A DNA stretch of 64,000 nt, taken from contig NZ_QOWJ01000011.1 in the NCBI RefSeq assembly GCF_003332885.2, forward strand, positions 1 to 64,000, read 5' to 3'. Shown one piece after another: positions 52,813 to 61,289 of this stretch (within the stretch, counting starts at the first letter, position 1; every line of letters begins with the position of its first letter). The notes under the pieces are model-generated. The model saw nothing but the letters and a program-made list of their open reading frames with translations. It searched no databases and was not told where the DNA came from. This DNA comes from Paracnuella aquatica. Its GTDB lineage: Bacteria > Bacteroidota > Bacteroidia > Chitinophagales > Chitinophagaceae. The position numbers and the translations under genes are program-made.

Positions 52813-53952
52813 TCAACCAATTGCCTGCCGCAGATCTTCAATGAGATCAGACGCGTCTTCAATGCCTACGCTCAGCCGGATCAGCGAATCGGTCAATCCG
52901 TTTTTGATGCGTTCTTCCCGCGGAATGGAAGCATGCGTCATGGATGCCGGGTGGTTGATGAGCGACTCCACGCCACCCAGGCTTTCGGCCAGCGAAAACA
53001 GGTGTGTGGACGAAAGCACACGGCGTGCATTTTCCACGCTGTCGTCTTTTAAGGTAAAGCTCATCATGCCGCCAAAATCACGCATTTGTTTTTGTGCCAC
53101 GGCGTAGCCGGGGTGGTCTTCAAAACCGCACCAGTACACCCTTTCAACGGCTTCGTGGTTGCGCAAAAAATGGGCGATTTCGCGGCCATTTTCGCAATGG
53201 CGCTGCATGCGCACATGCAGGGTTTTAATGCCGCGCAACACGAGGAAACAATCCATCGGGCCGGGCACCGCACCGCAGCTTTTTTGTATAAAATAAAGTT
53301 CGTCGCGCAGCTTTTGATCATTCAGCACCAAAGCGCCTTGGATCACGTCGCTGTGGCCGCCGAGGTATTTGGTGGAGGAGTGCATCACGATATCGGCACC
53401 GAGGTCGAGCGGGTTTTGCAAATAAGGCGATGCAAAAGTATTGTCCACCACCAGAATGAGATTGTGCTGTTTGGCCAGTGCCGAAAGTGCGCCGATGTCG
53501 GCAATATTCATCAGCGGGTTGGTGGGCGTTTCGCACCAAATGAGTTTTGTTTTGTCGTTGATTACTGCCGCCACGTTTTGTGCATCCTGCATATCCACGT
53601 AGTGAAACGTGATGCCGAAGCGTGCAAACACTTTCGAAAACAGGCGGTAGGTGCCGCCATACATATCGGCGCCTGCAATTACTTCATCGCCGGGTTGCAG
53701 CAGTTTGATCACGGCATCGGTTGCCGCTACGCCACTACTGAATGCCAATCCAAACTTGCCGTTCTCAATGCCGGCCAGGGCTGCTTCCAGCGCAAAGCGG
53801 GTAGGGTTTTGCGACCGCGCATATTCAAAGCCTTTGTGGTCGCCGGGGGCTGCCTGCACAAAGGTGGAGGTTTGGTAGATCGGCGTCATGATGGCACCGG
53901 TAGATGGATCGGGTTCTGCACCTGCATGTATAAACTTGGTTCCTAGCTTCAT
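52813..53952 (-). CDS. Cystathionine gamma-synthase/lyase family PLP enzyme
   Basis: A 379-residue PLP-dependent enzyme of sulfur amino-acid metabolism. The PLP lysine is in [14 protein letters not shown], with the family motifs [11 protein letters not shown] and [12 protein letters not shown] and the C-terminal [18 protein letters not shown]. Sequence alone does not separate MetB (synthase) from MetC/CGL (lyase). The protein is cytosolic and presumably a tetramer. It is transcribed singly, with a clear terminator, and its 5' side faces the asnB gene region across a repeat-bearing spacer. Confidence 0.92.
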   Translation of the reverse strand: MKLGTKFIHAGAEPDPSTGAIMTPIYQTSTFVQAAPGDHKGFEYARSQNPTRFALEAALAGIENGKFGLAFSSGVAATDAVIKLLQPGDEVIAGADMYGGTYRLFSKVFARFGITFHYVDMQDAQNVAAVINDKTKLIWCETPTNPLMNIADIGALSALAKQHNLILVVDNTFASPYLQNPLDLGADIVMHSSTKYLGGHSDVIQGALVLNDQKLRDELYFIQKSCGAVPGPMDCFLVLRGIKTLHVRMQRHCENGREIAHFLRNHEAVERVYWCGFEDHPGYAVAQKQMRDFGGMMSFTLKDDSVENARRVLSSTHLFSLAESLGGVESLINHPASMTHASIPREERIKNGLTDSLIRLSVGIEDASDLIEDLRQAIG

Positions 53953-53986
53953 GTTGTATTGATTGAGGAAAACAAATGTAGGCAGG

Positions 53987-54122
53987 GAAGTCGGAAGTCC
54001 GCGGTCCGAAGTCGGAAGATTGAACCATTAACTTTTTGAACCAATATTTGTTTGCATCGATCATTTTTAACGAGTATCTGCAAATCCATTCTTCGGACTT
54101 CCGTCTTCCGACTTCGAACTTC
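53987..54122. repeat. CCGAAGTCGG-family inverted repeats (locus 3)
   Basis: GAAGTCGGAAGTCCGCGGTC starts at 53987 and runs to about 54019. The inverted arm (CTTCGGACTTCCGTCTTCCG) is at 54091-54122, next to the asnB stop. About 70 bases lie between. Confidence 0.75.
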
Positions 54123-54123
54123 C

Positions 54124-55959
54124 TCACCCCTCCCACAAATAACTCGCCGACCAATAGCGCCAATCGAGGTTGTTGGCGGCGTGGGCCGCAGTCGCTTTGA
54201 TGGGTTGTTGCAAAACGGAAGGGTGCAGTACCTGTTGCGCCACCAGCAATTCTTTTGCCTGCAGTATTCTTTTTTGTACCCGGGCATCCTGCATCCATTG
54301 CTGCTGCGGTGGTTCAAAGCCCACTTTGTCGCGGCGCCAAACCACTTCGTTGGGCAGCACCTTTTTCATGCTTTCGCGGAGCAGCCATTTGGTCCAGCCG
54401 TTGCGTATTTTAAAATGGGCAGGCAGGGAAAAAAGAAACTCGATCAATTCATGTTGTACAAAAGGCAGGCGCACCTCCACGGCATGCGCCATGCTGTTGC
54501 GGTCGGCATAGCGCAGCAACTCTTCCAGCCCGTTGGTAAACGTGTTGTAATGTAGCACGCCGTTCAGGTCTAGTTTCGCCGGCAAGGCATATGCAAAATG
54601 GGCTTTGTTGGCCGCCACAAAATCGGGATGCAGGCCCCGCTGTGCAGCGGCTTTTTTTGCTCGCTGCTTTTGCCACAACGATGCAGTAAAATGCGGCAAC
54701 AGTGCAGCCACTTTATTGGTTAATCCAAACGGCTCCAGCACACCCAATGCTCTTGCTGACTCAAGTTCGCCGCTTGAAGTAAGTTGTTTGTTGGCATACA
54801 ATTGCTGCCAGTACCAATGGTAATATTTGTGGTAGCCAGCCAGTATTTCATCGGCACCCTGGCCATCGAGCAGCACGGTGATGCCAGCGTGTTTTGCAGC
54901 CGCATACACCTGGTACTGCGCCAGCACCGATGCCGATTGCACGGGCTCCTCCTGATAAAGAGAAAGCGCATCCATTTGTTTTAATAAATCGCCAACCGAC
55001 ACCGGAACCACATGATGTTGCAGGCCCATTTTTGCTGCAATGGCTGCGGCTTGGGCTGTTTCGTCCTTGCTCCAGTTTTCGAACGACGCAGTAAAACAAT
55101 GGTGCGAAAAACTGCGCTCCGATGAAGCGGCGCACAACGCTGCAATGGCACTGCTATCGAGGCCGCCACTGAGCGAAGTGCCAACCGGTACATCGCTGCG
55201 CAGGCGGCGCTGTACCGAGGTGTGCAGCAGGTTTTTAAAAGTATCAACCGCCTCTTTGTCGCTGGTGTTTTTTTCGTCGGTAAAAACGGTCCAGTATTGC
55301 TCTATCGAAAGGTCATTGCTGCGTGCATCCAACATGAGGCAGGATGCAGCGGGCAACTTAAAAATATGTTGGTAAAATGTTTCCTGCGCATCGTATGGGT
55401 TGGTGGTGTATCCCAGCGTCAGGTAGTTGTACAGCATGCCCTTGTTTACCTGCCGCTCCAGGCCCATTTGCCACAAGGCTTTTATCTCCGATGCAAAGCG
55501 CAACTCGTTGCCTGTATGGGCAAAGAAAAAAGGCTTTTCGCCCAGCCGGTCACGGGCTGCAAACAAGGTTTTTGCCTCCTCATCCCAAATGGCAAATGCA
55601 AAGGCACCATCAAAATGTTGGAGGCAGTTTTTACCCCAGCAGGCAAACGCCGCCACAATTACTTCGGTATCAGATTGTGTATTGAAATGATAGCTCTTTG
55701 CTTCGAGCTGCCCTTTGATTTCTTTGTAGTTGTACAACTCGCCGTTGTGTACAATCACATACCTGTTTTGATAGCGCAGTGGCTGTGCGGCAGCTTCGCT
55801 CAGGTCGATGATGCAGAGACGCTGGTGGCCCAGGCTGAGCGGTAATTCAGGATCTTGGTAAAAGCTGCTGCCTTCGGGCCCGCGGTGTTGCAGGCTTTTG
55901 GTGGCCGCTTCTATTGTACCCGCGGCACCTGCCGAAAATATGCCTGCAATGCCGCACAT
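54124..55959 (-). CDS. asnB: Glutamine-dependent asparagine synthetase
   Basis: A 611-residue enzyme. Residues 1-200 are the class II glutamine amidotransferase domain (catalytic Cys2 in MCGIAGIFS). The C-terminal synthetase domain binds ATP through SLSGGLDSSAIAA near residue 262. The size and domain order match AsnB, which makes asparagine from aspartate and glutamine. Some AsnB-like proteins modify cell-surface polymers or peptides instead. It starts 2 bases after the stop of a DUF2911 lipoprotein gene, so the two are co-translated. Confidence 0.95.
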   Translation of the reverse strand: MCGIAGIFSAGAAGTIEAATKSLQHRGPEGSSFYQDPELPLSLGHQRLCIIDLSEAAAQPLRYQNRYVIVHNGELYNYKEIKGQLEAKSYHFNTQSDTEVIVAAFACWGKNCLQHFDGAFAFAIWDEEAKTLFAARDRLGEKPFFFAHTGNELRFASEIKALWQMGLERQVNKGMLYNYLTLGYTTNPYDAQETFYQHIFKLPAASCLMLDARSNDLSIEQYWTVFTDEKNTSDKEAVDTFKNLLHTSVQRRLRSDVPVGTSLSGGLDSSAIAALCAASSERSFSHHCFTASFENWSKDETAQAAAIAAKMGLQHHVVPVSVGDLLKQMDALSLYQEEPVQSASVLAQYQVYAAAKHAGITVLLDGQGADEILAGYHKYYHWYWQQLYANKQLTSSGELESARALGVLEPFGLTNKVAALLPHFTASLWQKQRAKKAAAQRGLHPDFVAANKAHFAYALPAKLDLNGVLHYNTFTNGLEELLRYADRNSMAHAVEVRLPFVQHELIEFLFSLPAHFKIRNGWTKWLLRESMKKVLPNEVVWRRDKVGFEPPQQQWMQDARVQKRILQAKELLVAQQVLHPSVLQQPIKATAAHAANNLDWRYWSASYLWEG

Positions 55960-55961
55960 AG

Positions 55962-56588
55962 TTATTTGAATTGAATGGGCAGGCGGCCTTCGGTTTGCTC
56001 CCAGCCAATGACCAGCTCGGCACCGTCTTTACTTTGGTTAAACACCATGGTAAAATGCTCCAGGCTGTGTTCTGTTGGTTGAATGGGAATGGTAAACCGG
56101 TATGCATCATCCAGCGGGTTGGGCTTAAGGCCCCAGGTGTACAGGTTGGTGTTGAACACGATGGTCCATTGGCTGGCCTCCGGAATGCAATACATGATGT
56201 AGCGGCCTTTGGCTACATTTTGTCCGCCAATGGTGGCCGGTGCAAACAATTCAATTTCGGTGGCTTCATTTGCGCCCAGGCGCCAGGGCTGACCATAGGG
56301 CACCAGTTCGCCAAAAATGGTACGGCCCTGCCGTTGCGGCCTGCTGTATATTACCCGCGCCATGGGCGGGCCCTGTATTTTGCCTGATGTTTTTAAAATA
56401 GGATAGTCGACGGGGAAATAAGCCATGTCCATGCGCGACCGGTCTAGTGCCAGCAGCGGGTTGGCCGGTACAGCAGCAAGCAGTGGCGAGTCGCGGCGTG
56501 GGGTAGGGGTTACGCGGGGTTCTTCGGCATCATTGCCGGCACAGCCCGCCAGCAGCAACACCAGTGCTGTTGCAAACAACAATTTCAT
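55962..56588 (-). CDS. DUF2911 lipoprotein 1
   Basis: A 208-residue lipoprotein (lipobox LAGC at about residues 13-16) with a short Pro/Arg tether and a DUF2911 domain: RVIYSRPQRQGRTIFGELVPYG, WRLGANEATEIE and GRYIMYCIPE. DUF2911 proteins are periplasmic or outer-membrane associated and of unknown function. The start at 56588 gives the signal peptide; a frame reaching further upstream is unrelated. It precedes asnB by 2 bases and has a paralogue, DUF2911 protein 2, across the following spacer. Confidence 0.85.
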   Translation of the reverse strand: MKLLFATALVLLLAGCAGNDAEEPRVTPTPRRDSPLLAAVPANPLLALDRSRMDMAYFPVDYPILKTSGKIQGPPMARVIYSRPQRQGRTIFGELVPYGQPWRLGANEATEIELFAPATIGGQNVAKGRYIMYCIPEASQWTIVFNTNLYTWGLKPNPLDDAYRFTIPIQPTEHSLEHFTMVFNQSKDGAELVIGWEQTEGRLPIQFK

Positions 56589-57144
56589 GGCGAAAAAGTA
56601 CGGAAAGAATGGGAAAGAGGAGATGGAATGTAGAACAGCGAACAAGGAATGTAGAACAGGTGAACAGAAGAACAAGGAACAGAGGAAGTTGAAAGAGAAT
56701 ATCGAACAAGGAACAAGGAATGATGAATTTGAAATGAGAACAGCCGGGAGTAAGGGATTATGAATGATGAATTATGATTAATGAATGATTAATTGGTGCG
56801 TCGGGCTATCAAAAGCATGAATTAATGTTTCAAAACAAATGCAGCCGTCGCAAAATAAAAAAGTGGGCATAGCCCACACCTGTTTGTAGCAATGGTTGTA
56901 ACCGGTAAATTATTTTGGGCGTAGCCCAAACCCGTGCACCATTTTGCTTTGCGAACTTTTCTGCCTTCAGGGTTGATCCACGATCAACGGGAACATTGAA
57001 AAGATGATGATTGTGCTGCTACCAACAGGTTTGGGCTCCGCCCAATAATCTTAATCTGCGATATATCACCGCAACACCTTTCCAATAATTAATCATCCAT
57101 AATTAATAATTCCTCATTCCTCGACCTCACTGTTCCGCTGTTCG
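56589..57144. repeat. Composite repeat spacer between the two DUF2911 genes
   Basis: No gene. It has a purine-rich stretch with GAACAAGGAA units (56635-56720), then three similar hairpins: GTGGGC-ATA-GCCCAC (56873-56887), TTTGGGC-GTA-GCCCAAA (56914-56930) and TTGGGC-TCC-GCCCAA (57031-57045). A roughly 35-base A+T-rich segment near 56760-56795 has an inverted relative near 57085-57122. The layout resembles a palindromic mosaic element. Confidence 0.6.
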
Positions 57145-57738
57145 TTATTTCAAACTAATTGGCATGGCCACCATATAATTATCCCAGGCAATATCGAGCA
57201 CAATGGAATCAGCGTCGCCTTTTTCAAACATGATGGAAAAAGCATTGACCGGTACGGGCATTTGCTGCACGGGCAGGGCAATGCGGGCCACGTCTTTCTT
57301 TTCGTCGTATTTGAATGCGCCCCAGGTATCAGTGTCTTTATTTAAAATAACGGTCCATTGTTCCTGCTCCGGAAGGGCAAACAAGGTGTATTTGCCTTTT
57401 GCTATTTTTTTGCCGCCAATTTTTACATCGCGGTAAAATTCAATCTCGGTGGCTTCGTTGGCACCCAGGCGCCAGATCTTGTTCCACTCCACCAGTTCGC
57501 CAAACACCACGCGGTCATTTTTCAGCGGCCGGCTGTATATCACCCGCGCCACCAGCGGTTCCGTTGCCTTACCCTGTATTTTCAGCACCGGGTAATTGGC
57601 CGGGTAATAAGCCATATCCATGGGCGACTTATCTACTTCGGGCATTTTTACAGCAAGCGAAATGGGGCTTGCCGAAGTTTGGGCATTGGCGGCAGCGCCA
57701 CAGGCAGCAAGCATCAGGGTCAGGAACAGGTGTTTCAT
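57145..57738 (-). CDS. DUF2911 protein 2
   Basis: A 197-residue exported protein (signal peptide MKHLFLTLMLAACGAAANAQ) with a DUF2911 domain: RVIYSRPLKNDRVVFGELVEW, WRLGANEATEIEF and GKYTLFALPE. It is paralogous to the lipoprotein at 55962-56588, sharing the GANEATEIE core and DMAYxPxxYPxLK. Unlike that copy it has no lipobox following a tether, although the AAC near residue 13 may be an alternative lipidation site. The function is unknown. Tandem copies suggest a recent duplication. Confidence 0.88.
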   Translation of the reverse strand: MKHLFLTLMLAACGAAANAQTSASPISLAVKMPEVDKSPMDMAYYPANYPVLKIQGKATEPLVARVIYSRPLKNDRVVFGELVEWNKIWRLGANEATEIEFYRDVKIGGKKIAKGKYTLFALPEQEQWTVILNKDTDTWGAFKYDEKKDVARIALPVQQMPVPVNAFSIMFEKGDADSIVLDIAWDNYMVAMPISLK

Positions 57739-57794
57739 ACTAAATGGAATTAGGGCTTAAAAATAAATAATATCCGGGGGTAGAACGCAACTCA

Positions 57795-58385
57795 TTACCC
57801 CAGCAGTTCGGTCAGGCGGCCTTTTGCAAATTTTTTAACATCGGGAAAAAACTCGTTGAAGCATTGCTGCAGCACCGGCTGATGCTGTTGCAACAGGTAT
57901 CCTGCATGCTCGCCGTCGTCGGGCATCGAGGCGCGGTACATCAATCCGCGCAGGCTGTTGCCAATGCCTTCCAGGGTGCGGTAGCGATACAGCCAGTTGT
58001 CGCGTTTCATATAAGTAAACAGCTGTGCAAAACGCGGCGGCAGCTGGGCGCCAAAAGCATCGATGGTGGAATAAGTGTTGTGGCTGAAATGCAGCAGGCC
58101 CTGGTCGTCAAAAGTTTCGGGGTCGTTGGCCAAAAAATAATCAAAGGCCACATCGGCCAGTGGTGCGCTGTACAGGCGGTAATGCGGCCTGAACACTTCC
58201 TGCGCTGCTTTGGTGGCCGGGTGGCTGTCGGTAAAGGCATCAATATCGCGGTGCAGCCTGATGCCTTTCTGGATGCCTTCGGGGTAATTGTATTGTGCAC
58301 GCCCCTTGATGCAATCCGAGATCATATTGCCCACCAGTATTTCGGTGTGGTTAAAAGAAAGATATGCGTGGCCCAGAAAATTCAA
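57795..58385 (-). CDS. acpH: ACP phosphodiesterase family protein
   Basis: A 196-residue protein of the AcpH/DUF479 type, which removes 4'-phosphopantetheine from acyl carrier protein. MNFLGHAYLSFNHTEILVGN opens it; the metal-binding HD-like motifs are in GIRLHRDIDAFTDSHP and ADVAFDYFLAND. The length agrees with the family. Cytosolic. It is transcribed alone and lies 57 bases upstream of the DUF2911 gene in map order, on the same strand. Confidence 0.85.
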   Translation of the reverse strand: MNFLGHAYLSFNHTEILVGNMISDCIKGRAQYNYPEGIQKGIRLHRDIDAFTDSHPATKAAQEVFRPHYRLYSAPLADVAFDYFLANDPETFDDQGLLHFSHNTYSTIDAFGAQLPPRFAQLFTYMKRDNWLYRYRTLEGIGNSLRGLMYRASMPDDGEHAGYLLQQHQPVLQQCFNEFFPDVKKFAKGRLTELLG

Positions 58386-58772
58386 TACTGCAATTTAAGA
58401 TATGCAGCGCCATTGTGCCCAATGCGGTGCGGTCATTTAACAACAAGTATTTTTCTGCCGGGGCGTTTGATTTCTATCAATAGATGAATGTGATAATTAG
58501 ATTACCGAGGCATGGCATAAAAACATTGCGCTGTCACTAACCATTACCATTCATCACCTGCGGGCTATTTGTTTAAAAAACTATTGCATCGTTTTTTAGT
58601 AAATGAGTTGCTGCCATTGAGTAGCATTTATGTGATGCTTGCAATGTTGTTGTTTACAACATTCACATGAATATGTGGTTGTGTAAAAGCTTTGCGGGCT
58701 AAAGGTTTGCAGCGACGGGCACTCTTTCTTTGTTAAGCCTTTTAACAGCCCTTGCCACCCCTCACAATTCAC
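58386..58772. other. Intergenic region before the PepSY-like gene
   Basis: About 390 bases with a short unlikely minus-strand frame and no identifiable site apart from the promoter candidate that follows. Confidence 0.4.
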
Positions 58773-58803
58773 TTGCCCCGGGGTGTAACCCACACTACTT
58801 TTG
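58773..58803 (+). promoter_or_regulatory. Promoter of the PepSY-like secreted protein gene
   Basis: TTG (58773-58775), a 20-base spacer and TACTTTTG (58796-58803), an exact match to TAnnTTTG. Transcription would begin near 58810, about 50 bases before the ATG. Confidence 0.5.
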
Positions 58804-58858
58804 AATCGTCAAACAAACACAGAACAACCAAAACATATCATACTTCAACTAACAAATC

Positions 58859-59299
58859 ATGAAACCTTTATTTATCCTGCTGACCGTTCTTTCTTCCTTT
58901 ATGGCCCAGGCCAAAAACAACCCCGGAGGGGAAGTAACACCGGCAGCCCTCAAAAGCTTCAGCATCACCTTTGCACAGGCAAGCGATGTAACCTGGACCG
59001 CCATCGATGATATGTACAAAGTATCTTTCCAGGTAGCCGGCCAGTATGCCGCTGCTTACTACAGCAACAACGGCAACCTGATGGTGGTAACCCGCAACAT
59101 CTCTTCGCTGCAACTGCCCGTGGTGCTGCTGGCTTCCATCAAAAAAGACTACAACCAAAGGTGGATCTCCGACTTGGTGGAAGTATCGGATGAAAACGGC
59201 ACTTACTACTATGTAACCCTGGAAGATGCCGAGCAAAAACTCATCCTGAAATCAGATGGCGCCACCCGCTGGAACAAATACCAGAAATACGAGAAATAA
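58859..59299 (+). CDS. Secreted PepSY-like (DUF2874-type) protein
   Basis: A 146-residue exported protein with a signal peptide (MKPLFILLTVLSSFMAQAKN). The mature part has a PepSY-like beta-alpha-beta pattern: SFSITFAQASDVTWTAIDDMYKVSFQ, YAAAYYSNNGNLMVVTRNISS and SDENGTYYYVTLEDAEQKLIL. Such small BLIP-like fold proteins are abundant in Bacteroidota periplasm and may bind peptides or inhibit proteases. It has its own promoter and terminator. Confidence 0.75.
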   Translation: MKPLFILLTVLSSFMAQAKNNPGGEVTPAALKSFSITFAQASDVTWTAIDDMYKVSFQVAGQYAAAYYSNNGNLMVVTRNISSLQLPVVLLASIKKDYNQRWISDLVEVSDENGTYYYVTLEDAEQKLILKSDGATRWNKYQKYEK

Positions 59300-59382
59300 C
59301 CAAAGCCATTACTATCCTGCAAAAAACCATTGCCTTTAACCCATAACCTATTTGAACGAGCAGTTTTCGTTGTGTGTCCTAT

Positions 59383-59416
59383 TCCCGCAGGGTTTCGTCC
59401 CTGCGGGATTTTCTTT
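59383..59416 (+). terminator. Terminator of the PepSY-like gene
   Basis: TCCCGCAGGG (59383-59392) with CCCTGCGGGA (59399-59408), then TTTTCTTTT. Confidence 0.9.
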
Positions 59417-59451
59417 TGTAAAAGGTTATTTTTGCCGCTCAATTTTTTACC

Positions 59452-60426
59452 ATGAGCAAAGGACCTGTTTCCCAATTTATAGAGCACCAGTACCGGCACT
59501 TTAATGCGGCAGCACTGGTAGACGCAGCAAAAGGCTACGAGCAGCACCTGCTGGAAGGCGGTAAAATGATGATTACACTGGCCGGCGCCATGAGTACGGC
59601 CGAGCTCGGTGTGTCGCTGGCCGAAATGATCCGCCAGGATAAAGTGCACATTATTTCCTGCACCGGTGCCAATCTCGAAGAGGACATCATGAACCTGGTG
59701 GCGCACAACCATTACGAACGCATTCCCAACTGGCGCGACCTTACGCCGCAACAAGAGTGGGACCTGCTGGAGCGTGGCCTCAACCGCGTTACCGATACCT
59801 GCATTCCCGAAGAAGAAGCATTCCGCCGCATACAGCGCCATATTCATCAACTTTGGAAAGACGCCAACGAAAAAGGAGAACGTTATTTTCCTCACGAATA
59901 CATGTACCAACTGCTCAACAGCGGCGTGATGAAGGATGACTACCAGATAGATACCAAAGACAGCTGGATGATTGCCGCCGCCGAAAAGAACCTGCCGATT
60001 GTAGTGGGCGGTTGGGAAGACAGCACCATGGGCAACATCTTTGCTTCGTATGTGTACAAAGGTGAGATCAGCGCCACCACCATGAAGAGCGGAATTGAAT
60101 ACATGGTGTGGCTCGCTAATTATTATAAAGACAACAGCGCAGGCAAAGGCATCGGCTTTTTCCAGATCGGTGGCGGCATTGCCGGCGATTTTCCCATCTG
60201 CGTAGTGCCGATGATGTACCAGGACCTGGAGATGCATGAAATTCCGTTCTGGAGTTATTTCTGCCAGATATCGGATTCCACTACCTCGTACGGTTCGTAC
60301 TCCGGTGCACACCCCAACGAAAAAATTACCTGGGGTAAACTCGACATCAATACACCTAAATACATCATTGAAAGCGATGCTACCATTGTAGCACCGTTGG
60401 TGTTTGCATGGATACTGGGTTTATAG
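59452..60426 (+). CDS. Deoxyhypusine synthase family protein
   Basis: A 324-residue protein of the deoxyhypusine synthase fold, which transfers an aminobutyl group from spermidine using NAD. The GAMSTAELG and SCTGANLEED blocks, VVGGWEDSTMGN, and the C-terminal SGAHPNEKITWGKLD match the family, with the WGK lysine being the enamine-forming residue in the eukaryotic enzyme. Bacteria lack eIF5A, so bacterial members must act on another acceptor such as putrescine or related amines. A -7-like TATTTTTG lies at 59427-59434, just before the gene. It has its own terminator. Confidence 0.9.
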   Translation: MSKGPVSQFIEHQYRHFNAAALVDAAKGYEQHLLEGGKMMITLAGAMSTAELGVSLAEMIRQDKVHIISCTGANLEEDIMNLVAHNHYERIPNWRDLTPQQEWDLLERGLNRVTDTCIPEEEAFRRIQRHIHQLWKDANEKGERYFPHEYMYQLLNSGVMKDDYQIDTKDSWMIAAAEKNLPIVVGGWEDSTMGNIFASYVYKGEISATTMKSGIEYMVWLANYYKDNSAGKGIGFFQIGGGIAGDFPICVVPMMYQDLEMHEIPFWSYFCQISDSTTSYGSYSGAHPNEKITWGKLDINTPKYIIESDATIVAPLVFAWILGL

Positions 60427-60487
60427 AAAAATCATAAACAGTTGCTGCATTGCTTAATGCAATAGCAATGCAAAACATTGTTCCATA

Positions 60488-60523
60488 AAAAAATCCCGCA
60501 GCAACCGTTGCGGGATTTTTTTA
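60488..60523 (+). terminator. Terminator of the deoxyhypusine synthase-like gene
   Basis: AAAAATCCCGCA and TGCGGGATTTTT form a 12-bp stem around GCAACCGT, followed by Ts; it can also serve the convergent gene at 60535. Confidence 0.9.
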
Positions 60524-60534
60524 TTTTAAATTCT

Positions 60535-60900
60535 TCAATCACTTTTTCGGGTACCCAACACCGATAGTACGCCTACCACCAGGCTTACAGCACCCATCAG
60601 TAAAAATGTATTGCGGGCACCCTTGTGGTGCTGCACACCCAACACCCACGGTGCTGCAAACGATGCGGCGCCTACGGCGAGGTCAATGGCGAGGTGCCCT
60701 TTATAAGGCAGCCATTTGGCAACGCCCCATTCTGCATCGGTAAGCAATGCATAAGTAAGTGCCCCTGCGGCCGCGGCTTTGCAGGCTGTTTTGGCCTGTG
60801 GCAAATGTTGAAACCCGGCTATGCGCGGCGCCATCCACACAAGGGGTGCATAGGCAAAATCGGCTATGCCGTGCTGGCTGCGTTTGATCGCGATGCTCAT
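60535..60900 (-). CDS. SPW-repeat-like small membrane protein
   Basis: A 121-residue membrane protein. Its layout (HGIADFAYAPLVWMAPRI, ALTYALLTDAEWGVAKWLPYKGHLAIDLAVGAASFAAPWVLG, then a final helix ending in VVGVLSVLG) is that of the SPW-type small membrane proteins with four helices and a Pro-Trp motif in the third. The function is unknown. It is the last gene of a three-gene set on this strand behind a trypsin-like protease and a lipoprotein. Confidence 0.65.
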   Translation of the reverse strand: MSIAIKRSQHGIADFAYAPLVWMAPRIAGFQHLPQAKTACKAAAAGALTYALLTDAEWGVAKWLPYKGHLAIDLAVGAASFAAPWVLGVQHHKGARNTFLLMGAVSLVVGVLSVLGTRKSD

Positions 60901-60951
60901 AATTTTTTTGTTACTGCATACAACTACAGCGCCAATAATAAAAGGGGCCGA

Positions 60952-61287
60952 TCAGTAAGTAAGCCGTATGGTATCGGCACTAGAGGTTAGCTGCACATTT
61001 TTTTGTACCGATGCACCGCCGGTTTGCACCTGCAGCGAATAACTGCCCGGCAGCGTAATGTTCGACAGGTAAAAAGCGCCGTTTTCGTCGGTAATCGCAG
61101 CCATATCGGTAAATGAACCGGTGCCGCCGGCAACCATCACCACAGCATCGGCAATGGGTTGGCCAGAGCTGTTTACTAAAATTCCTTTAACGGTACCGGT
61201 AGTGGCCATTTTGTCGCTTTTTGCAATACATCCAATGAACAGAAAAAAGGCCGGAATGATCAGCCAACGGACCAACCCGGCCTGCAT
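60952..61287 (-). CDS. Lipoprotein with a carboxypeptidase-regulatory-like domain
   Basis: A 111-residue lipoprotein (signal MQAGLVRWLIIPAFFLFIGC, lipobox FIGC). The mature chain is one CarboxypepD-regulatory-like beta-sandwich: TVKGILVNSSGQPIADAVV, DENGAFYLSNITLPGSYSL, ending DTIRLTY. It resembles the N-terminal domain of SusC proteins in a free form. The start at 61287 lies 2 bases after the stop of the protease gene, so co-translation is likely. It might tether or present the protease system at the membrane; that is inference. Confidence 0.75.
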   Translation of the reverse strand: MQAGLVRWLIIPAFFLFIGCIAKSDKMATTGTVKGILVNSSGQPIADAVVMVAGGTGSFTDMAAITDENGAFYLSNITLPGSYSLQVQTGGASVQKNVQLTSSADTIRLTY

Positions 61288-61289
61288 TT

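Noticed and set aside
56600-56760. Possible tandem-repeat coding region (GAACAAGGAA units)
   Set aside because: Units are irregular and the frame lacks a start context or family similarity; treated as a simple purine-rich repeat.
59209-60312. A 367-residue minus-strand frame opposite the deoxyhypusine synthase-like gene
   Set aside because: Antisense shadow; the plus strand carries a clear enzyme family.
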